This document shows positions 45,720 to 57,588 of a stretch of DNA of 64,000 nucleotides, one piece after another. The translations under genes were made by a program, and so were the position numbers. The number at the start of each line of letters is the position of its first letter. Within the stretch, counting starts at the first letter, position 1. Where the stretch lies: contig NC_135119.1 of assembly GCF_050908995.1 (NCBI RefSeq), positions 9,114,001 to 9,178,000 of the forward strand, written 5' to 3'. Source of the DNA: Andrena cerasifolii (Eukaryota; Arthropoda; Insecta; Hymenoptera; Andrenidae). The notes under the pieces were generated by a model. The model was not told the DNA's origin. It made no database searches and was given only the letters and a program-made list of their open reading frames with translations.

Positions 45720-46580
45720 GGGGAAAATGCAACAAGTAACAACCAAGGGCTCGAGACAAAAGCGCGCGCTGCATTTGATTCGCCAGCTTCGCTCTGCTTG
45801 CCCGACTTTCCCCGAAAGACGTACCCACCGAGAAGCACGCACCAGTGGGCTTTTGATGGCGAGTAGCCGGTATCTCTGGAAATGCCGGCTGATTGCACCC
45901 TTTCGTAAATCTTCTCGGCGTGTTTGCGAATCGCAATTTTAATTCTCCCCTTGGCTGTCGTCGCCACGAAAGACCGAGGTCATCCGATCCGCGCGACGCG
46001 CCTGGAACCGAGCGTCTCTCGTGGGTGGACCTCGGCCGAATTCGGCCGGCCTCGGCTAGTTTCGGCTCGGCGAGGCTGCGTCGACCTCGGTCGACCCATG
46101 GCGGTCGGAGCACACAACTGGTTGTGGCTTTCACGAGGCAGGTACCGTTGCGCGCTCCTTCGTTCGTGCATTCTCGCTCCTTAGCTCTGCCCTCTGTTAC
46201 ATGTTCCTCGTTTCCCTCGTTCGTTTTGCACGCTCGCTCGCGGTCGAACGAACGCTGCCGATGCGCCAGCTCAGCATTTCACGATCGCGACACCCGGAGT
46301 GCCGTTACGCGACAAAACTCGAGTTTCACGCGATGAACTGTCAAAAGGTCCGGTCGGTCGGAAGAGGCTGAACGACACGATCCAAACCGTAGCGAATCCT
46401 CGTCTGTACACCTCGTGCTGTCACGTGCACCCTACACTCGCGGGATCGGTGATAATTTACGATTGCCGTGGACATGAGTCGACTTCGAAGACTTTAACGT
46501 TGCTTACGGCGTAACGCGACGCGTGTTTACGAGTGCTGTACAATACGCGTTAGGACCGGTTTAAGCACGTGGTGGCCACG
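45720..46580 (+). promoter_or_regulatory. CpG-containing promoter and 5' UTR region of the RYK-type gene
   Basis: Base composition rises sharply to G+C- and CpG-rich just before the signal-peptide exon. Open frames on both strands (for example 45893-46336 plus, 45595-46134 minus) have no domain and overlap. Such islands commonly mark broadly expressed insect promoters. The transcription start is not located. Confidence 0.5.
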
Positions 46581-46680
46581 ATGCTCCTAAAATTGGCAGT
46601 GTTGCTGTCCGTCCTCGTGCGGCCAGGTGCAAGCTACTTCAACCTCTTTCTCAGTCAAGCAGAAGTATGGAAACTAATGG
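46581..46680 (+). CDS. RYK/derailed-family receptor, first coding exon
   Basis: The exon encodes MLLKLAVLLSVLVRPGAS, a signal peptide with probable cleavage after GAS, followed by YFNLFLSQAEVWKLMG, the start of a WIF (Wnt-inhibitory factor) domain as in RYK, derailed and doughnut. It ends in phase 1 at a consensus donor (aatgg then gtaagc). RYK proteins are single-pass Wnt receptors with a WIF ectodomain and a catalytically impaired kinase domain, and they guide axons. The rest of the WIF domain, the transmembrane helix and the kinase are not in the window, so intron 1 exceeds 17 kb. Assignment rests on 16 residues plus the signal peptide, so another WIF protein is possible. Whether it is derailed or doughnut cannot be told from this exon. 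Confidence 0.68.
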
Positions 46681-47625
46681 GTAAGCAAAACTATTCGGTT
46701 CTTTCGAATTTCTCTTTGCGCCCACGCTAAATCGCCTTGAACTTTCCGGTGCAGTGCCGTTTGCTATTTTAAACGAAAAGTCTAGGGGAGAAATGATCGT
46801 AGGCCATTCTGAATCGAAATTGAGAGGTTAGCGTCACGTGTTAGAGCTTAAGAGAAGTTATCAAAATGTAGTATAATAGGAGGAAAGATGGGCACGGTTC
46901 TGAAAAATTAAGGGCCAAGCTGTGCCGGTGAACGAATTTTTCTTCCGGAATTTTTACTTTCATACAGTTTATGAACAGACCTTTCAAGAATATTGAGTGT
47001 TCTTAAAAAGATTGAGAGGTGGATTGTAAAATAGAAGAATATTAAATTTTAGATCGTGCATAATGGGGGTTAGGGACGGAGTTCGTAAAGTTTATTTTCC
47101 AAATATTTACTGAAAATTTTAGTTGTTGCGACTATGATCGTTTTTCTCCCGGATTCTTCGAATGTACTCGGTAACTTATTCTGTTTCTTGTAAATAATGT
47201 GTTTCGAAACACTTTAATTTTTTGTTAGCGATATACATATTATATTTCTTACTTCGGTTGAACGTTATCGCTGTCGACACGACGCACAGTGGGGCATTTC
47301 GGGTCGAAACGCGGCACAAAACATTTTCTGACTTGAATCATATATGTATCGTTTATTTTCTCAATACATTCAGATAGGACGTATACTTGTGGCCTTCTCG
47401 ATACAGAATAATTAATGAAACTTGTTTATTTAACTGTATTTGTAAATAAATTTTTTAGGAACATTTGAAATCATATAAAATTTAATAGTTATAGAATATT
47501 TATTTGTTACTTCAGAACTATTTAACAAACATATCTTAATTAATTACAACAAATATTACAAGCCGCCCCTAATCAACTACCTGTAAAAAAAATTGCGGTA
47601 TGGCGATATTTTTGTAAAAGGACTT

Positions 47626-48060
47626 ACAAGGGAAGATCCTGAACCCAAAAATTCAAAAAATTTCGAAACTTTGTGAATATGCGGGGGATTTCCTCCTGAT
47701 TACAGCGCAATTTTTGTCTGCTGCCCACATTCACTCGAAGGGGTGAAATTAACCCCTCGAAAATTCGGCTATTTTCCGATTTTGTGTCATAACTCGCGAA
47801 CTGTAAGAGATAGAAAAGAAGTTTCAAGACAAAAGTTATTTATTTTAATTAGATCTATAATTTGGTAAAGAAAAATATTTTACTGTTCACGAGTTATAAC
47901 ATAAAATCGGAAAATCACCGGATTTTCAGGAGTTAATTACACCCGCTTAGAGTGAATTTAGGCAGTAAACAAAAATTGCGTTGTAATCAGAAGGAAATTC
48001 CCTACATATTCACAAAGTTTCAGAATTTTTTGAATTTCCCGGTTCGGGATCTTCCCTTGT
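47626..48060. mobile_element. Snap-back element
   Basis: The ends acaagggaagatcctgaacc and the inverse of ggttcgggatcttcccttgt bound arms of about 200 bp that meet around 47845. No coding content and no clear target duplication. Confidence 0.75.
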
Positions 48061-48130
48061 TAGTAATATGAGAGAAAATATGATAAATTGATACCAAAAA
48101 AAAACCCTTTCATTTAGCAGGAAAATATTA

Positions 48131-48978
48131 TCGGGACACTGTCCCGACAGGTTGATGCCAAATTAACACAGCGTATTCAGGAGGTCAAATAGATGAGAAA
48201 AGTTTATATGAACCCATGTCCGAAAATGATTTATTTAACCCTCATCCTCGTGCCAATCTGACGCAGTTTTCCCGTAATAAGTTATTCTGTTCTATTATTT
48301 GTGATTCTTGTGAAGAAGCAGTATGTCCTGCCAGTGGCGGATTTAACAGGGCGGCCGATGAGCAGTTGCCACCTGGGCCCCATCCTTAAAAAAAATTCTG
48401 ATTTTATCCAAACTACATTTTTTCCCGGAATTATTACACTGAGCCCAGTTTTAGTACACTACCGCTTTATTTTCCCGAAAAATGGGCCCCTGCTGAGAAG
48501 CACCCCTAAGTCCCTGTCTTCAGAAAGAAACTATGATTTTATCTAGCATTATTTTTTTCTATACTTTTCTGTACACTTACCCCCTTTTAGTAAACCACCT
48601 CTACATCTTCCCCCCAAAAATGCGCCCCTCAGAACGTTTGCCACCTGGGCCTTTTTTCCTAAATCCGCCGCTGTGTCCTGCACGTCGTTTTATTTTATGC
48701 GAAAGTTGCGAAAAATGTTAAATCTTCACTCATGAATTTAAATAAGAAAATATAGAAAAATAACTGTTTACCTTGTCATTCCATCGATCTTATACCACTG
48801 TGTCAATTTGACACCGTGGGATAGATGCAGTTTGCGAAACGAGGAAAGGATGAGCGTTATAAGGAGTTACAAGAAATCAGGGATTCGTTATTCGTTAAGT
48901 AAAGTTTTAAAATAGACACTCTTCCGTCGTATGGGTCTGTAGGGTTGCTGGTTGGCACCAACCTGTCGGGTCACCCTG
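48131..48978. mobile_element. Mariner-type element with nested hAT MITE
   Basis: TA-bounded ends with the shared word cccgacaggttg.tgccaa, inverted (left 48142-48160, right about 48950-48970). The right terminus reads caccctgta, typical of mariner-like ends. An hAT MITE at 48332-48673 interrupts it. The interior keeps no recognisable transposase. Confidence 0.65.
48332..48673. mobile_element. hAT MITE, 342 bp, perfect 8-bp target duplication
   Basis: Ends cagtggcggattta and the inverse taaatccgccgctg. Flanks are identical (tgtcctgc at 48324-48331 and 48674-48681). Same family as 16092-16321, but about 110 bp longer, including an internal duplication of the cacc..gggcc block. Confidence 0.92.
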
Positions 48979-49642
48979 TATATTAATTAACACAAAAGTG
49001 CGTCCTGTAGCTTTCTCTAAAAGAAAATTTCCGAGATTACCCATTCTTCGAGCCGTGGAATGAGTGTTTTGCACCGATGCAATTTAAATGCGAATACTTG
49101 GCATGTAATTAGGGGACGGTCTTTAATTGAGCCACTTTAATGAATCCATTGGAGTACGAGTCGCTGGTGAAAGTTTAACCAACGATTGAAAGTTCATTAC
49201 AAGTAGTAATGTTCAGCATTATAATTGAGCACTGGACAGTGAATAATGGAACACATCAAACGTTCGTAGTACTAATTGAAGCCATCTAATGAATTATCGC
49301 GGTACTCTGCTCATTCAGCGAATCCATTACATGACTTACTGAACTGGTTTAAATAGTGTGCCATTTGATATATTTATAGGTCGATCTAGAGAAAAGCTCG
49401 ACTCGAGGGGAATATTTTATCATTCATAAAACTGGATAATATATGCTAAGGTAGTTCCCAACCAACTATGTTAGTCGAATTAGAGTTGGGCAATCTGTAC
49501 TGTTATATAAAGAGAGAGCCGATTTTTATGTTCGCGCAAAAGTCAAGACCTATTAAACCGATCTTCCTAAAATTTTATCACGTTATTCCTGGATACTCAA
49601 GGACGGACATGTGGTACGTAGCATGTCTAAAAAAACGCGTTA

Positions 49643-49765
49643 TTAACCTTTAGAGAGCCGGGATTTTTTCGTTGAAATTGTTAATATTATTTACTTAAAA
49701 TTTATGCATATATCGAAATTTTTAGGTGGCCACTGTAGTGGCCAGCCCGACCCTCTAAAGGTTAA
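49643..49765. mobile_element. Short TTAA-flanked MITE
   Basis: TTAA then cctttagagagccggg on the left and the inverse (cccgaccctctaaagg then TTAA) on the right. It is 123 bp, with an inner palindrome gtggccactgtagtggccag. Confidence 0.8.
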
Positions 49766-49846
49766 CATGGAACGAAGAAGCGCCTGGTACGTGTTGCGCT
49801 GGAGGGGAAATAAATCCCCCAAATTTTCCGAAATATTACGAAGAAA

Positions 49847-50134
49847 TTAACCCTTAACTGGTATACTGTTTTTGGCAAACGTGACTGGTACACTGGGGTC
49901 GTGGCAGACCCCAAATAAAAAAGGACACAGAAATTTGCAAAGTCGACACTAGAGCAACCACTATGAATATTTTCATCTTAGGTAATGTGGAAAATAATAG
50001 AAGCGTAGAAAGTTAAACTATTATTATAAAATTAATTAGAAATCCAGTTTACCAACTTAGACAACCGAAAATTGTACATCGAACTTTGGGTGCTTGGGGT
50101 CACGAGCGACCCCAGGATACCAGTTAAGGGTTAA
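49847..50134. mobile_element. TTAA-flanked piggyBac-like MITE
   Basis: TTAA followed by cccttaactggtat on the left and ataccagttaaggg then TTAA on the right. Inner arms ggggtcgtggcagacccc/ggggtcacgagcgacccc are near each end. No transposase. The C-rich start after TTAA is typical of piggyBac termini. Confidence 0.82.
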
Positions 50135-50617
50135 GTTTTCTTTTCGCAACAGCGGGGGTGTTCTCTCAAGAGAGCGTGTCCCGAACGCGTATTGCTACTT
50201 CGTCGCGCTTGGTCCTCTTCACGGAAAAGCATACAAATGCCAGAGTGCCTGGGTAACTCGTGAAGAGGGTGCGACACGATCTTTATTGTCAAATATCTCA
50301 TCAGCTAGCGATTGTCTACAGACATGTCCAGACATGGGTCATACCTTTTTGGCTCCTTATGGACCTACAAAGTTACGTTAAATTCGGCTCGCAACAGTTC
50401 GCGTGGTCCCATCGGCGAGCCACGAGCGTTCTGACGGCTCGGGACTCGGCGAGACGGCTCGCCCAGGCTGGCGAGTCTGGCCTCGTGCGAAGCTGGCCGA
50501 TGTACTTGCCGTCAGAGTTCATCTTAAGAATTTTGTTAAATCGGTTCATAGTTGAGCTTTTTACAGTGGCGCCCGTGAAGAGCTCTAATGGCTACAGTGG
50601 TATAACGAATGCTGTGT

Positions 50618-51606
50618 ATCTAAAGGTGAAATCCGACGGCACGTGGATCGGTAAGCCGCACAGTGGGACGGATCGACGTTAAGGTAGGCATTCAGTTCAT
50701 TTCTTACATATTTCATCATTTAATGATTATAATCTAAGATTACAGGTAATATATTGTATAATAAATACAATAATCATTTTTTTTCTCGTCGCTCTTTTTA
50801 ATAATGGGACTTCAAGAGTCCCTTCATGTTGATTTTCATATATATACATCCATATATATGAATCGGGGCTTATTAATAAATTATTTAGAACATCTTGATT
50901 TGTCATTCTTCGGCTGCTCTTTTTGCGTATAATTCGTAGTAGTTTTTAAAATCATTATTTCGGACGTTCTGGGCTTCCTCAGTTAAATATTCTAAAAAAA
51001 ATTTTAGATTTCCATTTTTAGAAAATGGATCAGCTTTTACACATTGGAATAGTTTTAGTTCGTTTTTTTCTTGCAATGAAAAATATAAACACTTCTATTC
51101 TATTGCCAAATTAACTTCAACAGTCCCTCCATGTTGATTTCCATATTTATACATGGAGATCAACATGAAGGGACTCTTGAAGTCCCATTATTAAAAAGAG
51201 CGACGAGAAAAAAAATGATTATTATATTTATTATACAATATATTACCTGTAATCTTAGATTATAATCATTAAATGATGAAATATGTAAGAAATGAACTGA
51301 ATGCCTACCTAAACGTCGATCCGTCCCACTGTGAGCCGGCTCGGCTGGCCCAGGCTCGCGATCCGGCGAGCCGTGAGCGTTCTGACGCTGCGTGGGCTCG
51401 GGGAGTCTCGTGCCAGACTCGCCTAGGCTCGCGAATCCGCGATCCATGTGCGTTCTCACGGCTCGGGACTCGGCGAGACGGCTCGGCTCACCTAGGCTCG
51501 CCCAGGCTAGCGAGTCGGCGAGCTTTGAGCGTTTTGACGGTGCGTAGGCTCGGCGAGTCTCGCGCGAAGCTCGCCGATCCACGTGCCGTCAGATTTCACC
51601 TTTAGA
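50618..51606. mobile_element. Large inverted-repeat element with CGAG-rich tandem units
   Basis: The ends ctaaaggtgaaatccgacgg and the inverse of ccgtcagatttcacctttag bound arms of about 220 bp (left to about 50835, right from about 51150). The right side additionally holds imperfect tandem units containing ctcggcgag and ctcgcccaggct words (51330-51590). A related unit lies just outside the left end at 50385-50515. The core 50840-51140 is AT-rich. No transposase was seen. Confidence 0.72.
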
Positions 51607-51700
51607 GAACGATGCAAGTCCTAGAACTCGCGATTACTCCCGCGCGACAATTGTGTAATCCGGGGCCAGATTAGGCGCGCGTACCAGCCGATGTATAGGT

Positions 51701-52427
51701 TTAAAGGGGTATACCCGTTTGAACCCTCGGAAAATGTATACATTTTGTGGATTTTTTTACAAGTCAACGGTTTGATGCAGATTTCCAGTTTTTTAACTAT
51801 GTTTACATAGTATTATGAACTACTTATAAAAAAGTTTCAGTTAAAAAACTATTGTTTTTCGGAAGTTACGGATACATGTCCGAAAGTCTCTCGATTTTAG
51901 ACGGCTAAACGGTGGCCCTAAAAACTCGCGCTACGTTCAACCAATTCACTTCCAATTTTGCATGCAGAATCATAATAAGATTCCGCATCGTCCAACGAAG
52001 GCTTTTTTTATTTCGATTCCCCGTTTATTATTTATAAAGGAAAAAGGTGGATTTTTCTCTTAGAAAAATTTAACTTTACCTTTGATCTCTCACCATTTCT
52101 TTATTTTTCAAAATTTTCAAAATCGCCTTCGTTGGACGATGTGGAATCTTATTATGATTCTGCATGCAAAATTTGAAGTGAATTGGTTGAACGTAGCGCG
52201 AGTTTTTAGGGCCACCGTTTAGCCGTCTAAAATCGAGAGACTTTCGGACATGTATCCGTAACTTCCGAAAAACAATAGTTTTTTAACTGAAACTTTTTTT
52301 ATAAGTAGTTCATAATACTATGTAAACATAGTTAAAAAACGGGAAATCTGCATCAAACCGTTGACTTGTAAAAAAATCCACAAAATGTATACATTTTCCG
52401 AGGGTTCAAACGGGTATACCCCCTTAA
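51701..52427. mobile_element. TTAA-flanked snap-back element
   Basis: TTAA at 51701-51704 and 52424-52427 with inverse ends ggggtatacccgtttgaacc. The arms of about 320 bp are highly similar, for example gcatgcagaatcataataag and its inverse. The loop is near 52065. This is the best preserved of the TTAA snap-back elements. Confidence 0.88.
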
Positions 52428-52499
52428 CGACCCGATTGAAATCTGACTAGCAGCGCCGCTGATTTCAAGCAACGCAACAAACTGGGCTGGCTATGGATG

Positions 52500-53153
52500 C
52501 ACATATGTATTAGAGACGGTACACGTGTATTACATATATCCGTACCTCGATCCGTGTAGCTTTTAGTACACGGGTACCCGTGCACTATTTCACGTGTACT
52601 TAAATACACGTGTATCAACGTATTTGCGTATTTTGATCAGAATTGGGCATTAACTACGGGAGAATGGGCAATGGCGGTCACTTAAGCAATAAGTGTAATA
52701 AAACCGAGTGATGTTTGTCAATTTTAAGGATTATCGTTGCGTCTAAAAAGAAGCTCGCTTATCACCAGTAATGCCTTAATTTTTTGTATCAAAATAGGTA
52801 ATCGATTAAATAAATCTCGTTAATTTTATAATTGTGTTATTAGTTACAATCTGAAAATTTGTAAAACCATACTTTCCGCGTATTATTCTAGTAAATATAT
52901 TTAAATACATTAATTCTTTTATGAATTTCGCAATCCCCCAGAGTTCTGGGATATCTGTAGATATTAAAAATCAGACGAATCAAAATACGGACACGTTAAT
53001 ATACGTGTATTTATAAATACACGAGTATCTAAATTCACGTGTATTTAAATACACGTGAAATAGTGCACGGGTACCCGTGTACTAAAAGACACACGGATTC
53101 AGGGACAGATACGTTTAATACACGTGAAATAGGGATCTCTAATACGTATGTAC
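52500..53153. mobile_element. Inverted-repeat element with CACGTG-rich arms
   Basis: The left arm (acatatgtattagagacggt ... ctatttcacgtgtacttaaa) and right arm (its inverse, ending taatacgtatgta) contain many copies of acacgtg, together with gggtacccgtg. The spacer 52620-52985 is AT-rich. The dense CACGTG words are also candidate E-boxes, but this follows from the repeat. Confidence 0.78.
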
Positions 53154-55190
53154 CGGTCCCCGCCACTTTTATTCTCACGTTCCCGATTATCTCACCCCCT
53201 CCCGTGCCGCGTATTCTCCGGCCCGATTTCACGTGCAGGCGCCGCTAACTAGGAATCGTCGTTGACGTTGTTGCGTGGGGAGAATCGTCGTGGCAGAAAA
53301 CGGGGTAAAAGCCACTCAACGCCACGAACTTTCCAATATTTCCCTGATAGCTTCCACGGCGCCGGATAATTCGCTCTCGGCTCGTTGATCCGCGAAAAGC
53401 ATTCAGCTGGTTGCCTTGCGTCGGTTCGCACGCTATGCAAAACGGCGGAGACGTGGGGAGGAGTTCTCTGCGTGTGTATTCTGACGACACCTGAAGCAGC
53501 GCCACGTATCGGCGGGTACTCGCCCCTGCGGGGAACGCGCTCGCGCGTGGGATTGCGCATTTTCAGGCGCACACTTTGCGCCTCGTTCCACGGCCGACCA
53601 CGCGTAATATTCCATATGCATGTGGCACGTACAGCCTCTCTCCGGCTGGCTTGCCAGCGCCTGGCTCCGTCAAGAGGCTCGTGTGAAATCGAATTGTGCT
53701 CAGCGGCGCGCCGAGTTCGAGCAAATGAAAGGAATCAGGCTGGCACCGTTCGCCATTCAGGCACGGCGTTATTAAAATCGCGCCTGTAAATTCGGGCTGC
53801 CGGTAGCTGCTCTGGCGCGCGCAAACGCGCGGTCCAAAGGGTTTTGCTGCAGGCCCGTGGCTTCACCGGCTGAATCGCCGCGATGTGCGATTTAAACGTC
53901 GATTGCGAGGCTTTCATGTCGAGCGGTTCGATCGAGGAGATCGAATGGCGAGACTTGTGCGGGGTGTTTTTAAAATGAGAACTCAGACTTATTGGCTGGA
54001 AAAGTCAACCCCGTCAGAGCTAGAAGTGTGCACCGCAAAGCCACGGGTAAAGCACGCGATCAAAGGGATATGTAAATGTCATAGGGAGTCGCTACTACGT
54101 CAACTGTAACTTGATTGGCTCTGAGAGTGGTTTCTTCTTAAAAGGTATCGCCAGCCACCGCGGAGTGCGAGATTTCCACTTGAGAAGTTACGTCGATTCT
54201 TTTCTGACCTGCTCTCTTATCGGTACCACTGTTTTGTCGCCGATTCGCGATAACGCGGAACGCGTCGACGAAGAAAAATGTCGAACATGAAACGAGGCTC
54301 GCACAGAATCGACAGGCCGCGTCGTAATGTACAGGCGATGCAATAAAATATCATAACGAGGTCCTTGTTAAGCAAATGTAAGGTGGGGGTAGTGGGGCCC
54401 AGGACCGGTCTAGTTTGTTTAGACAGCGAATAATCGATAGCCTTTTTGGTTTCGTTGCCCTCACGGGTCGCCCCGTCGCGTTGCTCCTTTTCGTTGCTTT
54501 CTCATTTCAGCCCGATGGCCACGCCGCTGCGCGGCGTACGGGTCCCCTTAGATAGGGCCTCCGATACCGATTTCGGTGGGCCCCTCGAGTCGCTCTCCAT
54601 ATGGACCACGGGCTTTTTTCAGCCGCGCTCACGCTTCCTGGAAGAAGGAGGTTTCCAATATCGGTACTTACTATAAGGTTTCCCGCCTCGGCTCGCGTTC
54701 CTTCACGATCGAGCGCGGCAAGAAATCGATCCGGGGATCGAGAGTGCGTTCCAGTTTGTTGCCTCATTCGGCGCAATCGTAATGGAAAGAACTGCCGATG
54801 AAGATATTGATTAATCATGGCTATCGACCCTGTACGTCCTCAAAGCAGTCTTCGGTCACTTAAGTATTACGAAGCAAGAACGCACGGTGGGTTAGGGTGG
54901 CTGGAATTCGGTTTATCGTGAATCAAACATCAAGCGGACTTTTAGAGGATGCTTGCAAGAAACGCGTTACCTTTTTACGATTGAAAAAACTAGAAATTTA
55001 AAGTACCTTGTCTGAACGTTGGAGCGTTCAGAGTCTTCTCCCTACACTCTACATCTGCATGGTTAGGTACTGCGTACTACGTACATGAGTAGCTGTGCAG
55101 GTTCATTGTATTTCTGTACTATCCGAATTTCTCGTATGTACAGTCTTTGACTTTTTTCTTCACGTGGTTCTTTTCGTTAGGTCGCACAGT

Positions 55191-56057
55191 CGTTTGAGTA
55201 TACTACACGCTAGCTGGGCAAAATTATTTTTTGGCGGTATGGGGTTTATATGCTGTTCAAATTGTTAGAAACAAACGTGACTGGTATCACAGCTTATTAT
55301 CTCACTAAAAATATCAATGAAATAAAAATATGACGAATTTAATAAATGAAAAAGAACAAAACGACAGTATTGTACTTTAACTGTAATTATCAGTTATAAC
55401 ATTATGATTATTCCTGTAATTTCTGAGTTTTCTGTGGAATTTTAAAAAAATTTCGAGCCACAGTTGGCTCACCTAACATAAAATGGTTATTAAAACAGTG
55501 TTTTACTATGTTCCAAGTCGTTCCACGCAACAAGGGTTGAATGTACGGAAACTAGAGACTTTCTATGTTTTTTTTAATGACATGATCGATCTGCAAAAAT
55601 TTGCAAGACTATATTTTGTGAATTGTTTTCGAGTGCGACGCTCGGCAGGAGAAATAGCACAGTTGTTATATTTCAGACTCTGCACGTACTATAGATTAAC
55701 TATAAGTGGGCCTTATAACTATTAATTCCTTGTTAATTACATTACATTACATTATAGAGTCCGAAATATAACAACAATAGCCATTTTACGTTAGGTGAGC
55801 CAACTGGCTCGATTTTTTTTAAAATTCCACAGAATACTCAGAAATTACAGGAATAAACATAACGTTATAACTGATAATTATAGTTAAAGTACAATACTGT
55901 CGTTTTGTTCTTTTTCCTTCATTGAATTAGGCATATTTTCATTTTATTGATATTTTTAGTGAAATAATGAACTGTGATACGAATCAGGTTTATTTCTAAC
56001 AATTTGAACCCCATATAAAAAATAAGTTTGTCCAGCTAGCATGTAGTATACTCGAAC
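55191..56057. mobile_element. Snap-back element with ~400-bp arms
   Basis: The ends gtttgagtatactac and its inverse bound long arms with shared words such as ttctaacaatttgaacccc and tgttatatttcagactc. The centre is near 55735. An 80-codon frame at 55483-55725 is the only sizeable frame in the arms and has no domain. No target duplication is clear. Confidence 0.8.
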
Positions 56058-57221
56058 CACTGTGGGTCGTATCGAAATTTTGGGCCTATCAGAAATTATT
56101 CCAGCCCTACGAGTTTGCTGCCACTCCAGTATCGTGTAACAGACTGTAACGTATACTTTGGATAAGATAACTCTGAATTCCGTCGGCGCGGTGTTGCATT
56201 CCTATTTCTCAAACTTTTGCAATGGGCAAGCGAACTATGTTGGAGCATCGAATATTCAACAGGACACCGCTGCTGAATTGGTTCGTTCGATTGTATATAA
56301 AGGCACACTTTCTGCCGATTAAGAAAGATTCTTCGCGCGGAGTAATTAATAATTTATCGCCCGTTGGTCGCAGGAACACTATTCTCACGTCGGAGTAACT
56401 TTTCCTTTATTCATTAATATTTACGCGGAATAATAGTTTTTAACGCCACTGTCGCTGATAGCAACGCTCTAACGACGCGGACTGTAATGCATCTCAGCTG
56501 TTTCATGATTAATTTATTATCCCCGTAATTAATTGCGATAGTACAGCAGCTGCGTATGCAGCAACGCGTGGCATTCGCCGTTTTTTTTTTTCACTGGCTT
56601 TCCTTGAATCATTTTATGGTGGTTATTTATGTTTACACACCCAATTTCCTTGTAACCTTTCAAAGAAGATTGGACGATTAAAAAGGATTGTGACAAATGA
56701 CATCCAAAATTGAAAAGTAATTCTGTCGTTAACGCGACGATACTTTTTAATAAATGGTTAGTTATTGGGCTGAGACGTTACAATCGAAGTTTTTAAACAC
56801 AAGTTTTAATTACAAGAGGGTACTGTAATGAATATCGTACATTGGACTTTATATTTACAATGCGTTCGTAAATCATAAGTGAATTTCAACTAAAAAAACT
56901 CTACGAATTGTAATAGCTACCTACTCGTTTTTAGCTAAAAAAAAACTGCGCAGGAAGCTTTTAATTTTCATTCAAGTATTGCTAATAAAATTGTGAGGAA
57001 ATGGAGAATTACTGACGTACTGTTTTCACTATTTTTCTTGGAATTCACGTTTTGCATTAAGAAAGATGATGCATAAACTAGGTATTCAAAATCGGGTAAA
57101 AATATTCATAATTTAAGGTTTCTTAAAAAGAGCATTTTGTGAATTTTGTCACATGCGATCCATACGAATGAGTTGCTTTAATTTTAAACGAATAAAAAAC
57201 ATTTACATACTCGATACGAAC

Positions 57222-57588
57222 CAGAGATGGGCAAAATTTGTATTTAAATGAAACTTCGAATAACGAATGAAAGTTAAAAAAATTATTCGTCATTCGTTCG
57301 TTAAGCAGAGTTAAGGTGCGTCTACGCGACGACACTTTTATGTCTGGATCAAGTGTATATAATTCTAAAAAAAAATTCCGGAAGATTCGAAACTGCCTAG
57401 AGCAGTCCGCGACACTGAATTCGACGTATTACAGTGGGAGTTGCAGCTAGAGCTAGATTGAAGACACTGCAACTAGCTCTAGCTAGACACAAAAGTACCT
57501 TTACCTTTATTCGACACATGACGACTAATTTTTTAACTTTTATTCGTTACTCAGAATTTTATTTAAATAAAAATTTTGACCATTTCTA
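57222..57588. mobile_element. hAT-like MITE with near-perfect 8-bp duplication
   Basis: The left end cagagatgggcaaaattt and the right end (inverse of tagaaatggtcaaaattt) share the agaratgg.caaaattt core. The flanks are atacgaac and acacgaac (one mismatch). The inner arms carry repeated attcgtta words and two ctagctctagctag-like palindromes. Confidence 0.75.

Noticed and set aside
45893..46336. 147-codon frame upstream of the RYK-type exon
   Set aside because: Overlapping frames on both strands in a CpG-rich island, no domain, and it ends before the real start codon at 46581.
55483..55725. 80-codon plus-strand frame
   Set aside because: It lies inside the arms of a snap-back repeat and shows no domain.
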